Shown: piece after piece, positions 1 through 6,162 of the stretch
Layout of the letters: every line of letters begins with the position of its first letter
How positions within the stretch are numbered: the stretch's first letter is position 1
Source of the DNA: Planctomycetaceae bacterium
GTDB taxonomy: Bacteria; Planctomycetota; Planctomycetia; Pirellulales; Thermoguttaceae
Assembly (NCBI GenBank): GCA_009776995.1
Contig: WRMR01000298.1
Location: 1 to 6,301, forward strand
Length of the DNA stretch: 6,301 bases
Direction: 5' to 3'
The notes under the pieces: generated by a model
Told to the model about the DNA's origin: nothing
What the model saw: the letters and a program-made list of their open reading frames with translations, nothing else
The model's database searches: none
Made by a program: the position numbers and the translations under genes

Positions 1-1133
1 TTCAAACTTGCAGGATCATTCATGATGGCTGTCAATACGTCCAGTGTGGCCAGACGTTCCATTTCTATGCCGTCTTCCCACGTTCCGCGTTGGGGCAGGT
101 CGTTCAGTCCCTCCATGAGGTGCCTGAGTTGTTCCGCGTTGGCCTGCGTCAGGAGATTGCCATTGTACGCCAAACTATGGGCGATTCCTTCACAGGCAAT
201 GCCCACAATCTGCTGAAAAAAGCGGCCGGGCCGGATAAGATGCCGCCCCAGCCGATAACAGGCAAGAATATCCTCAATGGCACCGTCAATGTCGCCTTCC
301 GCAACGCGAATCGTTGCCCGTGCTTCCAGACCACACGCGAATGACCGGATGCCCTGGATGTCCGGTAACGGAGCAAAATAAAGACAGGTCGCGCCCCTCG
401 GGATCACCGTCGGCGTGACAAAGACCGGCTTTTTCGTCGCTTCAACAATCAGGTCAAGTGCCGCATTGTTGGCCTCAAACCATTCCCGGACAATGGGCAG
501 CTTGTGCATTTCGGGATACTGCGCGGCGAATTCCCAAAGAAGCGAGGGATTGTTGTTCACTTCCTCTTCAATTGTCCTTTGACCCCCATACCCCACCACT
601 TCTTCGTTCACATCCGGTTCCGGCTCGCCCCGGATTTTTTTCATGTTGGCGAGAATTTCATCAAAATCTTCAGGACGATATTTGTATCTGCTGTCAAAAA
701 AAGTATATTGATCGGCAAACGCCAGCGTCGGCTTGTCGAGAATGAAATCCAGCCCCAGCTTTTCGTAACGTCGTTGTGTGTGTTCGGGCAACAGCGATTT
801 TTCCATCGGCCCGATGGCACGCATGACCATGCGGTAACCGTTCTCGTCGGTCGCCATTTCCGGCGGATAGACCATCGCTTCGATGGCGGCCATGTAATCG
901 ACGAACCTGCCGTCAGGCGTTCGCGGCTCGGTGATGTGCGTGATTTCCGGCGCAACACGCGGCGGCACACTCCGCATGACGTTGAACCAAAACAAAATCA
1001 GCAGCACCGCCCCGCCGCCCCAAAGATAAGCCAGACAGCCGATCTTGCGCGGCTGCTGCTCTTCCTGTGCGGCGGAAAGTTTGACCATGCCAACCGGGAT
1101 GGACGGGGTTTCGTGGTTGTCTTGCGTTGACAT
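1..1133 (-). CDS. Membrane-anchored hypothetical protein, planctomycete-type, C-terminus beyond left edge
   Basis: This frame is open without a stop from the ATG at 1133 to the left edge, giving 377 complete codons of an unfinished protein. The start is supported by AAGGA seven bases upstream. Residues 1-30 are polar. Residues 31-53 (from IGCLAYLWGG to LLILFWFNVM) form one hydrophobic transmembrane segment, so the protein is probably a single-pass membrane protein with a large domain on the far side. Residues 73-105 (PDGRFVDYMAAIEAM, then PEMATDENGYRMVMRAIGPM) and 264-310 (ACGLEARATIRVAEGDIDGA, then ACYRLGRH) resemble a hypothetical family I recall from planctomycetes, in which a helical region carries an 'LxARAxxRxxEG' motif. 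No enzyme motif is visible and I assign no function. It lies downstream of the kinase on the same strand across a 333-bp gap, so co-transcription is uncertain. The overlapping plus-strand frames in this region are shadows. Confidence 0.85.
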   Translation of the reverse strand, partial: MSTQDNHETPSIPVGMVKLSAAQEEQQPRKIGCLAYLWGGGAVLLILFWFNVMRSVPPRVAPEITHITEPRTPDGRFVDYMAAIEAMVYPPEMATDENGYRMVMRAIGPMEKSLLPEHTQRRYEKLGLDFILDKPTLAFADQYTFFDSRYKYRPEDFDEILANMKKIRGEPEPDVNEEVVGYGGQRTIEEEVNNNPSLLWEFAAQYPEMHKLPIVREWFEANNAALDLIVEATKKPVFVTPTVIPRGATCLYFAPLPDIQGIRSFACGLEARATIRVAEGDIDGAIEDILACYRLGRHLIRPGRFFQQIVGIACEGIAHSLAYNGNLLTQANAEQLRHLMEGLNDLPQRGTWEDGIEMERLATLDVLTAIMNDPASL

Positions 1134-1466
1134 TCTGGTTTCCTTGAATCAAATCTTACGACGATATCCTCGCGTCGCAGGGCGACGCGGCTAACGATTC
1201 ACGATTCTATCTTCCCCCCTGTGGCCTGTCCAGCCTGAAATTTGATGCTGACAAAAACGTGATAATTCCTGTATTGTTGGCATTTTCGTTCCAACGCACG
1301 GAGGAATTTTCATGAACACTGAAAAATATAGGGTGTAACCTTGAATTTACGTAATCCAGACAACACAGGGTGTTTTGTTTCGACCTGACAGGCCGAATAT
1401 TCGTCGTGCAACTCTTGTGCAACAAAATTTTATTCTACCCACGCTTCAAGCCTCACACGCCTTGAC
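1134..1466. other. Non-coding gap between the kinase and the hypothetical gene
   Basis: No convincing gene lies here. The stretch holds the perfect hairpin at 1171-1189, the Shine-Dalgarno of the downstream gene, a possible 8-codon plus-strand mini-ORF at 1312-1338 and a pair of GTGCAAC repeats 11 bp apart at 1406 and 1417. Just after the kinase stop, the minus strand has only a weak 5-bp TCAAG/CTTGA stem followed by an AAAATTTT run. I do not call that a terminator. No strong promoter for the gene at 1133 was found. Confidence 0.6.
1171..1189 (-). promoter_or_regulatory. Perfect 8-bp GC-rich hairpin in the leader of the hypothetical gene
   Basis: The arms CGCGTCGC (1171-1178) and GCGACGCG (1182-1189) are exact reverse complements around a 3-base loop. 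On the minus strand the stem sits about 38 bases upstream of the start codon at 1133 and about 25 bases before its Shine-Dalgarno. No T-run follows on either strand, so it is not a standard intrinsic terminator. It could be an mRNA-stabilising or translation-modulating leader structure, a protein site, or part of an interspersed repeat. The structure is certain; the role is not known. Confidence 0.5.
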
Positions 1467-2984
1467 TCACCTCAACTCATGCCACACGGGGGCGAGCGTT
1501 TCAAGCAACTTCAGGTAACGTTCATATTTTTTTTCATAAACGGCGGCCAATTCCGGGTTCGGTTGGTAAACGCGGTTGATGACCACCATGTTGCGGCAGG
1601 CTTCCTCGTAAGTCGGGTAAACACCCGACGCAACTGCCCCGCAAATCGCCGCGCCCAGGCAACCGAGTTCGGTTCCGGCGGGGATTTCGACGGGTATCTG
1701 GAAAACGTCGGCAAACATTTGTGCCCAGACCTTGCTGTTGGCCGCACCACCGGTCAGCCGAATTGTCTGCGGACGAGTGCAAAACCGCCACAGCCGTTCC
1801 ACATGCCAGCGATGCCCGAAAATCACGCCCTCATAAATGGCACGCAAAACATGCGAACGGGTTTGGCGTCCGTCCAGTCCGAACAAGCAACCTTTCGCGT
1901 CAAGGCTGACCGGCCCGCCGTAAAGATAGGGCAGGAAGATGACCGCCGAATCCCCTGGCTGCGACTGCAAGACGACTTCGTTGCAATAGTCGTAAATGCT
2001 GAAGGGCATCCCGTCCATTTTGATCATTTCGCGGTCGGATTCAAAAAATTGCGAGACAAACCATTCGAAATTGGCGGCCGAGGTCGCGCTGCCTTCGAGC
2101 ATGAGGTAATAGCCGTTGATGCTGTAACAACTTGTCATGAACATGTCGCGGTCGGCGACGGGGGTTTTTGAGATGAACTGGTTGTTGCCCCATGTCCCGG
2201 CGATCATGCAAAAGATGCTCTCGTCCGTCATGCCGACGGCCAGTCCGCAGGCGTCGATGTCGAACATGCCGCCTGCGACGGGCGTACCTTCGGGCAGACC
2301 GGTCAGCCGCGAAGCTTCCGGCGTGACCGTCCCGCAAATCTCCGCCGAACGTTTGAGCGGCGGCATGATCCGTTTCCAGGGAAGCAGCCCCCACGCTTCG
2401 AGGACTCCGTCGTCGTAACAGGCGTTGCCGACGTCGATGAGACTGGTGCCCGACATGTCGGTCAGTTCCATGTACGCTTCGCCCGTCAATTGGTAACGCA
2501 CGAAATCCTTGCACATGAAAAGATGCTTCGTGCGGGCAAGCGTCTCCGGTTCGTGGTCGGCCAGCCATCGCAATATCGCGTTCGGCTGTCCGGGCCAGAG
2601 CGACTGCATGGTCTTCGGCAAAATGCGGTCGAGTACATTTTCGCATGTCCATCGCTCAATGTATTCGCGTGCCCTTGCGTCGGAGGAAATGATGCCGTTT
2701 CGCGCAGGCGTGCCGTCGTCCGCGATGAGATAAAGCCCGTTGCCGTGACCCGTGCAGGTGACACAGACGACCTGTCGCGAATCCACGCCGGAACGTTCGA
2801 GGACTTCGCGAATGACTTCGCAAACGCCGTTCCACAGAGCGTTCATGTCGTTTTCCGTCCAACCGGGGTGCAGGTAAATATGCTCCACTTTGCGCGAAGC
2901 CACCGCGTGTTCCCTGCCGGTGGCGTCGAACACCGCTGCCTTCACTATCGTCGAACCGCAATCAATGCCGAGAAAATATGTCAT
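1467..2984 (-). CDS. FGGY-family carbohydrate kinase, L-xylulokinase (LyxK)-like
   Basis: This 505-residue cytoplasmic kinase transfers phosphate from ATP to a sugar, most likely a ketopentose such as L-xylulose. By memory it aligns along its whole length with E. coli LyxK. The N-terminal phosphate-binding loop is GIDCGSTIVKA (6-16). Other matches are HPGWTENDM (39-47), ISSDARA (99-105), SLWPGQPNAILRWL (128-141, FGGY signature 1 region), EICGTVTPEA (215-224) and PVAGGMFDID (235-244). D242 is the probable catalytic base. GTWG (263-266) and TGGAANSKVW (411-420) form the ATP site, and FGLDGRQ...AIYEGV (368-387) is the second FGGY signature region. Length is normal and nothing key is missing. I chose the ATG at 2984 because AAGGAG lies six bases upstream and the family N-terminus begins there; the in-frame ATG at 3068 would add 28 unrelated residues. 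Exact substrate is uncertain, because LyxK, XylB, RhaB and related kinases overlap in sequence. No isomerase, aldolase or transporter neighbour is present to settle it. Confidence 0.93.
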   Translation of the reverse strand: MTYFLGIDCGSTIVKAAVFDATGREHAVASRKVEHIYLHPGWTENDMNALWNGVCEVIREVLERSGVDSRQVVCVTCTGHGNGLYLIADDGTPARNGIISSDARAREYIERWTCENVLDRILPKTMQSLWPGQPNAILRWLADHEPETLARTKHLFMCKDFVRYQLTGEAYMELTDMSGTSLIDVGNACYDDGVLEAWGLLPWKRIMPPLKRSAEICGTVTPEASRLTGLPEGTPVAGGMFDIDACGLAVGMTDESIFCMIAGTWGNNQFISKTPVADRDMFMTSCYSINGYYLMLEGSATSAANFEWFVSQFFESDREMIKMDGMPFSIYDYCNEVVLQSQPGDSAVIFLPYLYGGPVSLDAKGCLFGLDGRQTRSHVLRAIYEGVIFGHRWHVERLWRFCTRPQTIRLTGGAANSKVWAQMFADVFQIPVEIPAGTELGCLGAAICGAVASGVYPTYEEACRNMVVINRVYQPNPELAAVYEKKYERYLKLLETLAPVWHELR

Positions 2985-2988
2985 GTTG
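2926..2988 (-). repeat. 63-bp direct repeat, copy 1 (5' end of the intact kinase gene)
   Basis: This segment spans the CAAC before the kinase ATG and codons 1-19 plus most of codon 20. It matches 4935-4997 at 62 of 63 positions in the same orientation. The single difference is at 2946 (T here, C at 4955), which makes codon 13 ATA (Ile) here and ATG (Met) in the other copy. Beyond both ends the sequences diverge at once, although both copies are preceded by purine-rich Shine-Dalgarno-like bases. Confidence 0.95.
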
Positions 2989-3064
2989 ACTCCTTGCAAG
3001 TTAAAAAAAAACGGTAAGAGAGAAAAGATGGCAAGCTCCAACAGCTCTTTCCCGTGGCAAACTG

Positions 3065-4906
3065 TCACTCCTCTTTTTTGACGAGTACCATGTCGAGAAC
3101 TTCGGGAATCGGTGGGCCGAAACGGCTGGCACCGACAAGGTTTCTACTCCTGCGCACAAGTTCCAAGGTGGTATCGGGAGCGGGAGGTGGAGCAGCCGCC
3201 ACCGGTGGATAGTTTGGCATGAGACTTATGGTTTGCCAACCCAAAGTCAATTCGGTGTAACCCTCTTTTAACACAGCAAAACCGATGGATTGGATGTCAC
3301 TCTCATCAATTTCATTGAAATCAAGTCCGACCAGACCGTTTGCATCGGTACGAAATGTTTCGGTATTCATAAATGGGGGAAAAGGGGCAAATGGCACGAA
3401 GGTCATGGTGGGAACGTTACCATTGATGATGACGCTGACAAACGCGTTGGCACAAGGTTCTTCCGTATCATAATCCACAACCCGCACCACCATCTTTGGC
3501 GGAACGGTCCACCCGACGGCAGCGGGAATGAAGGGACGCGGTTGTTCTTTGTCGAGTGGCAACATTCTGACCGTGTAGGGTTCTTCACGGGGACGAAATC
3601 GATACAACGGCAACTCGGCAATGTATGGTGTTGGAAACTGCTCCGGATTAAGTTGGGGTTGATCGTAAACCCAAGCCCAAATCTCACCACGGGGAGCGTC
3701 ATTCCATTCCCAGATACCGTTTTCAAGAATACGTCCGGGGACCACATCAGGCATAAGGTAATGATTGGGGAGGCCTGGTGAACTCATGCCAAAATATCGT
3801 CGGACCACAATGGGAGAGAGTGTTTTCCCTTTTTCATCAATGGCACGAATGAGAATCGTGTTCCCTTTTTGAAGCGTTACGTTGATTGGCATATTGAATT
3901 GGTCCGGTGCGATTTTGAGACCGACGGATTTCATGCCTGATGCCTGAACCAGGAATTCAAATCCGGTATTTGGAAACGGCGAAAAAATCCGAAAATGCCC
4001 GTCCTGATCGGTTTTCGCGAGAGTTTTTCGACCATTCTGCATCGTGATTGTTGCCTCAGCAACAGGTTTCCCTTCCGCATCAGTCACACGTCCGATAATT
4101 TCCGGCTTTTTCTTCATGGTGAATTGTTCGGGGATCGAATCTTTGTCATCGAATTGTGTCGAATTGAAATACTCCGGGTGTTCAATGGATAAAAAGCCGG
4201 CTTTGAACAGGGTTTCGTCGTGGGGCAAGGGGCCAATTTCAAAGAAACCAATTTGATCGGTGAGTACAGTGAGACGCTCTGCCATGGGAACAAGGGAAAC
4301 AACATCGTTGAGCTTTTTTTCCGTGTTGGTAGTGATGGCCGTCACATCCACTTTGGGGTGAAAACGGAGTTCGACCCCTTCAATACCTTTTTCGGTTGCT
4401 TCGTCCATGACCTGACGGGTGTACGTTTTGGCAAGAACAAGAATTGCCTCCATTTTTTCCGGAACATCAACGATTGAAGCCTCTCGATTTTGAGACAATA
4501 AAAGCGATGCTGGAAGGTGGCGATCTCCCGACGATGCAATGATTTGCAAACCGTCAAACGTTTTGTTCTCGAATCCACGATAGGTGATGACGGCCACACC
4601 GTTATTGTCGGATTGAAATTCCTCCCGATAAAACTCCGGTCGTTCTCTTGTCACATAGTCGAAACCTTTTAATGCAACAACTTCAATTCTTGTGTCTGCA
4701 ACAGGTTCACCCGTTTCATTGACGGTACGAACTTCAGTGAACGCGGGGAATCGCCACCCCCGGAGCGCCACCTTCTCAAACACCACATCGAAATCGGTAA
4801 TCTGCGGTGGCACGGAAGCTGTTTCATCCGCGTACAGAGTCACCAAGCTGCCAACAAACCAAAGAATCATTGTGCCAATGACACGATATAAGGCTGTTCT
4901 TTTCAT
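3065..4906 (-). CDS. Secreted protein with carboxypeptidase-regulatory-like (Ig-like) domains
   Basis: The product is 613 residues from the ATG at 4906, chosen because GAAAGGA precedes it by about seven bases and a signal peptide follows: basic start MKRT, hydrophobic core about residues 11-24 (GTMILWFVGSLVTL), probable cleavage after YA at 25-26. Residues 268-346 form the clearest carboxypeptidase-regulatory-like beta-sandwich (PEIIGRVTDAEGKPVAEATI, then KTDQDGHFRI). Related folds seem to lie at about 57-125 (VNETGEPVADTRIEV, then DNNGVAVITYRGF) and 470-555 (MVVRVVDYDTEEPCANAFV, then RTDANGLVGL). A proline/alanine-rich linker at 567-578 precedes the C-terminus. No catalytic residues are visible, so a structural, adhesive or carbohydrate-associated envelope role is an inference. 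The gene looks more AT-rich than the kinase 80 bp downstream and is flanked by the 63-bp repeat, which suggests later insertion. The frame stays open upstream to 5023, so an extended product starting in the duplicated kinase segment is possible. Confidence 0.85.
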   Translation of the reverse strand: MKRTALYRVIGTMILWFVGSLVTLYADETASVPPQITDFDVVFEKVALRGWRFPAFTEVRTVNETGEPVADTRIEVVALKGFDYVTRERPEFYREEFQSDNNGVAVITYRGFENKTFDGLQIIASSGDRHLPASLLLSQNREASIVDVPEKMEAILVLAKTYTRQVMDEATEKGIEGVELRFHPKVDVTAITTNTEKKLNDVVSLVPMAERLTVLTDQIGFFEIGPLPHDETLFKAGFLSIEHPEYFNSTQFDDKDSIPEQFTMKKKPEIIGRVTDAEGKPVAEATITMQNGRKTLAKTDQDGHFRIFSPFPNTGFEFLVQASGMKSVGLKIAPDQFNMPINVTLQKGNTILIRAIDEKGKTLSPIVVRRYFGMSSPGLPNHYLMPDVVPGRILENGIWEWNDAPRGEIWAWVYDQPQLNPEQFPTPYIAELPLYRFRPREEPYTVRMLPLDKEQPRPFIPAAVGWTVPPKMVVRVVDYDTEEPCANAFVSVIINGNVPTMTFVPFAPFPPFMNTETFRTDANGLVGLDFNEIDESDIQSIGFAVLKEGYTELTLGWQTISLMPNYPPVAAAPPPAPDTTLELVRRSRNLVGASRFGPPIPEVLDMVLVKKEE

Positions 4907-4993
4907 TGTTCTGTCCTTTCGTGTTTTACCGTCATCGAACACCGCTGCCTTCACCATCGTCGAACCGCAATCAATGCCGAGAAAATATGTCAT
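4907..4993 (-). pseudogene. Truncated N-terminal fragment of the FGGY kinase, in frame with the next gene
   Basis: The fragment holds the first 20 residues of the kinase, including the complete phosphate-binding loop GIDCGSTMVKA, then DGKTRKDRT, and then runs without a stop into the secreted-protein frame. It lacks the sugar-binding and ATP-binding lobes and cannot be a kinase. It is either debris of a gene disrupted by insertion or a fossil of a tandem kinase duplication. It may still work as a translated leader or as an alternative N-terminus. The fragment itself is certain; its expression is not. Confidence 0.7.
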
Positions 4994-4997
4994 GTTG
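4935..4997 (-). repeat. 63-bp direct repeat, copy 2 (duplicated kinase 5' end)
   Basis: This is the partner of 2926-2988, exactly 2,009 bp away in the same orientation. It retains the start codon (4991-4993) and reads MTYFLGIDCGST-M-VKAAVFD before leaving homology. The spacer GKTRKDRT then leads in frame into the ATG of the secreted-protein gene at 4906. An AGGGAAG sequence lies about five bases before the ATG, so ribosomes could start here. The result would be a 642-residue fusion whose signal peptide is pushed in to residue 30. Confidence 0.93.
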
Positions 4998-5048
4998 CTT
5001 CCCTGTATCTTGTATGAGTGCAATTTTTACATTTTCCGAGAGAACTGG

Positions 5049-5057
5049 ATTATACCA
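5049..5057 (-). promoter_or_regulatory. Extended -10 promoter driving the leftward genes
   Basis: Read on the minus strand the bases are TGGTATAAT, which is a perfect TATAAT (5049-5054) with the TGn extension. The best -35 candidate, TTTACG, is only a partial match and has a short 15-bp spacer, as is common when the extended -10 carries the activity. Transcription would begin near 5042, giving a leader of about 50 bases to the duplicated kinase start at 4993 and about 136 bases to the secreted-protein start at 4906. It probably also serves the kinase, since I see no good promoter in 2985-3064. Confidence 0.65.
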
Positions 5058-5123
5058 TAAAACGGTCGCCGTAAAAACAATTGCCGGAATTGCCAGCGTC
5101 AGGCATCAACTCGTTATCAGCGA

Positions 5124-5141
5124 CATCACGACATCGTGATG
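5124..5141. promoter_or_regulatory. 18-bp palindrome in the divergent control region
   Basis: CATCACGA (5124-5131) and TCGTGATG (5134-5141) are exact reverse complements separated by CA. The centre lies about 90 bp upstream of the predicted leftward start site, a position that fits an activator or a distal operator site. A second inverted pair, GGCATCA (5102-5108) and TGATGCC (5137-5143), shares bases with it, so two alternative structures are possible. No T-run follows. Which regulator would bind cannot be told from the window. Confidence 0.4.
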
Positions 5142-5340
5142 CCGAACGTACCAATGTTGCCTGCACCGGTCTCTATCAGCAGGCGGAGGCGGAAGGCTGG
5201 GACCTCGGTGCGCTGTCGTTGGGCGATTCGATTGCGGCTTCGACGGCGTTCAGCGCGGGCTTGTGGGGCGAGTGCGCGACGGCCAACACGTCGATGTTCA
5301 GCAGTGCGCGTTCGGATAACACGCTGGTGAACTTTTATGC
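5142..5340 (+). other. GC-rich coding-like relic, no intact gene
   Basis: The plus frame reads GLYQQAEAEGWDLGALSLGD, then AGLWGECATANTSMF, and has the G/C-rich third codon positions and mixed amino-acid composition of real protein. It has no convincing start or ribosome site. Around 5336 it changes abruptly into AT-rich DNA just before the LRR gene, with which it is in frame. The minus strand is also open here (ERALLNIDVLAVAHSPHKPA) with equally G/C-rich third positions, so direction is not certain. I do not recognise the family. The best guess is a fragment of a gene cut off by rearrangement. Confidence 0.3.
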
Positions 5341-5386
5341 TACCATGTATCTTTTCTTCTATAAACTTAAAAAAAGGTCTGAAAAA

Positions 5387-5938
5387 ATGAAATCGATAAT
5401 TGAGATAATCAAAAAAATAATGGCTGTAAAATTTGTACGTATTGCACTTGGCTTGTTTCTATTATCAATCGCATTGTTCGTATCATATTTTGCTGCATAC
5501 AATAGAGATTCCTGGAGAGTCCATCCCGATGAAGTCGAAGTGCGGGATTGGATTGCAAGTGTCGATGGTCTTTTCCATTCGCGTGATGATAATGAGAGGC
5601 ATATTACCTCGGTCCACTTTAGAAACTGTGATATCACGGACGACGACCTGATTCGTTTAAAACAGCTTTCTAAATTACGGTTGCTTGAAATATCAGATAT
5701 AGACATTACTGATCAGGCGATTCCAACGCTTGTCAGTCTCAGGTCATTGGAAACATTGAATCTTAGAAACACAAAAATTACGGAAGAAGGACGTGAGCAA
5801 TTGCATAAAGAGCATCCTGTACCTTATCTGACTGTTAATATTGAAATTACGGATGGTATCGGATACAGATATGTGCCTGCCTACGTATCTTCGCCCGACG
5901 CGGAAACCGCCGAATCGAAACGCGAAAACAGGAGATAA
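5387..5938 (+). CDS. Short membrane-anchored leucine-rich-repeat protein
   Basis: The product is 183 residues from the ATG at 5387, with AAAAGG about nine bases upstream. In-frame ATGs at 5345 and earlier are less well placed. Residues 1-16 are basic and amphipathic, and 17-38 (VRIALGLFLLSIALFVSYFA) form one transmembrane helix. Residues 72-143 hold about three LRR units of the short planctomycete style: ITSVHFRNCDITDDDLIRL, then LRLLEISDIDITDQAI, then LETLNLRNTKITEEG. LRRs normally mediate protein-protein contact; no enzyme domain is present. Most LRR proteins of this type are longer, so this may be a reduced copy. The last 13 residues (DAETAESKRENRR) and the stop codon are encoded by an interspersed repeat that has another copy 94 bp downstream. 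Base composition is more AT-rich than the DNA just upstream. Divergent from the secreted-protein gene; no clear promoter of its own was found. Confidence 0.75.
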   Translation: MKSIIEIIKKIMAVKFVRIALGLFLLSIALFVSYFAAYNRDSWRVHPDEVEVRDWIASVDGLFHSRDDNERHITSVHFRNCDITDDDLIRLKQLSKLRLLEISDIDITDQAIPTLVSLRSLETLNLRNTKITEEGREQLHKEHPVPYLTVNIEITDGIGYRYVPAYVSSPDAETAESKRENRR

Positions 5939-5960
5939 AGTTCGTCTCTTTCGTATTTTC
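5897..5960 (+). repeat. Imperfect direct repeat, copy A, overlapping the LRR gene end
   Basis: Begins GACGCGGAAACCGCCGA and matches 5991-6056 with scattered substitutions and a 2-base indel over roughly 60 bases. Shared blocks include CGGAAACCGCCGA, GAAAAC, AAAGTTCGTC and TTTCGT. It starts exactly on codon 171 of the LRR gene and supplies the stop TAA, where copy B has CAA. Confidence 0.7.
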
Positions 5961-5990
5961 GTGCGGTGTCCTTGTCCAGGTTCTTTGACA

Positions 5991-6056
5991 GACACGGAAA
6001 CCGCCGAGAATCGAAGCGTGAAAACGGGAGACAAAGTTCGTCAATTTCGTTGTTTC
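5991..6056 (+). repeat. Imperfect direct repeat, copy B
   Basis: Begins GACACGGAAACCGCCGAG and is the partner of copy A at a 94-bp offset. The reverse complement of both copies gives similar antisense peptides, which look like read-through of an intergenic repeat rather than a gene. No transposase or terminal inverted repeats accompany it, so it resembles a dispersed intergenic repeat family more than an insertion sequence. Confidence 0.65.
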
Positions 6057-6162
6057 GCGTGTTTCGTATTGAAAAATCCCTCGAATAACCCGTTTATTCA
6101 CCAAATTCTGCCGGAAATTCGTCAAAAAAACGCGGAATTCGTACAAAAAGAGATGCTCGCGG

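Noticed and set aside
504..1130. 208-codon plus-strand frame opposite the hypothetical membrane protein
   Set aside because: The minus frame is open over the full 1,133 bases with a ribosome site, a transmembrane segment and family-like motifs. The plus frame is rich in His/Arg/Phe and looks like a shadow.
1479..2171. 230-codon plus-strand frame opposite the kinase
   Set aside because: It lies wholly within the conserved kinase on the other strand, has arginine/histidine/alanine-biased composition, and shows no ribosome site or family resemblance. It is a GC-driven shadow.
3000..3025. T-run on the minus strand after the secreted-protein gene as an intrinsic terminator
   Set aside because: The nine T bases are not preceded by a stable stem; only a 4-bp AGCT/AGCT pairing lies nearby. 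The run sits just before the kinase ribosome site, so co-transcription is more likely.
2985..3068. Upstream in-frame ATG at 3068 as the kinase start (28 extra residues)
   Set aside because: The extra residues do not match FGGY kinases, there is no good ribosome site, and it would overlap the end of the preceding gene. AAGGAG before the ATG at 2984 and the conserved start of the ATP loop decide for 2984.
5897..6056. Insertion sequence or miniature transposon
   Set aside because: The copies are direct, not inverted. There is no transposase, no terminal inverted repeat and no visible target-site duplication.
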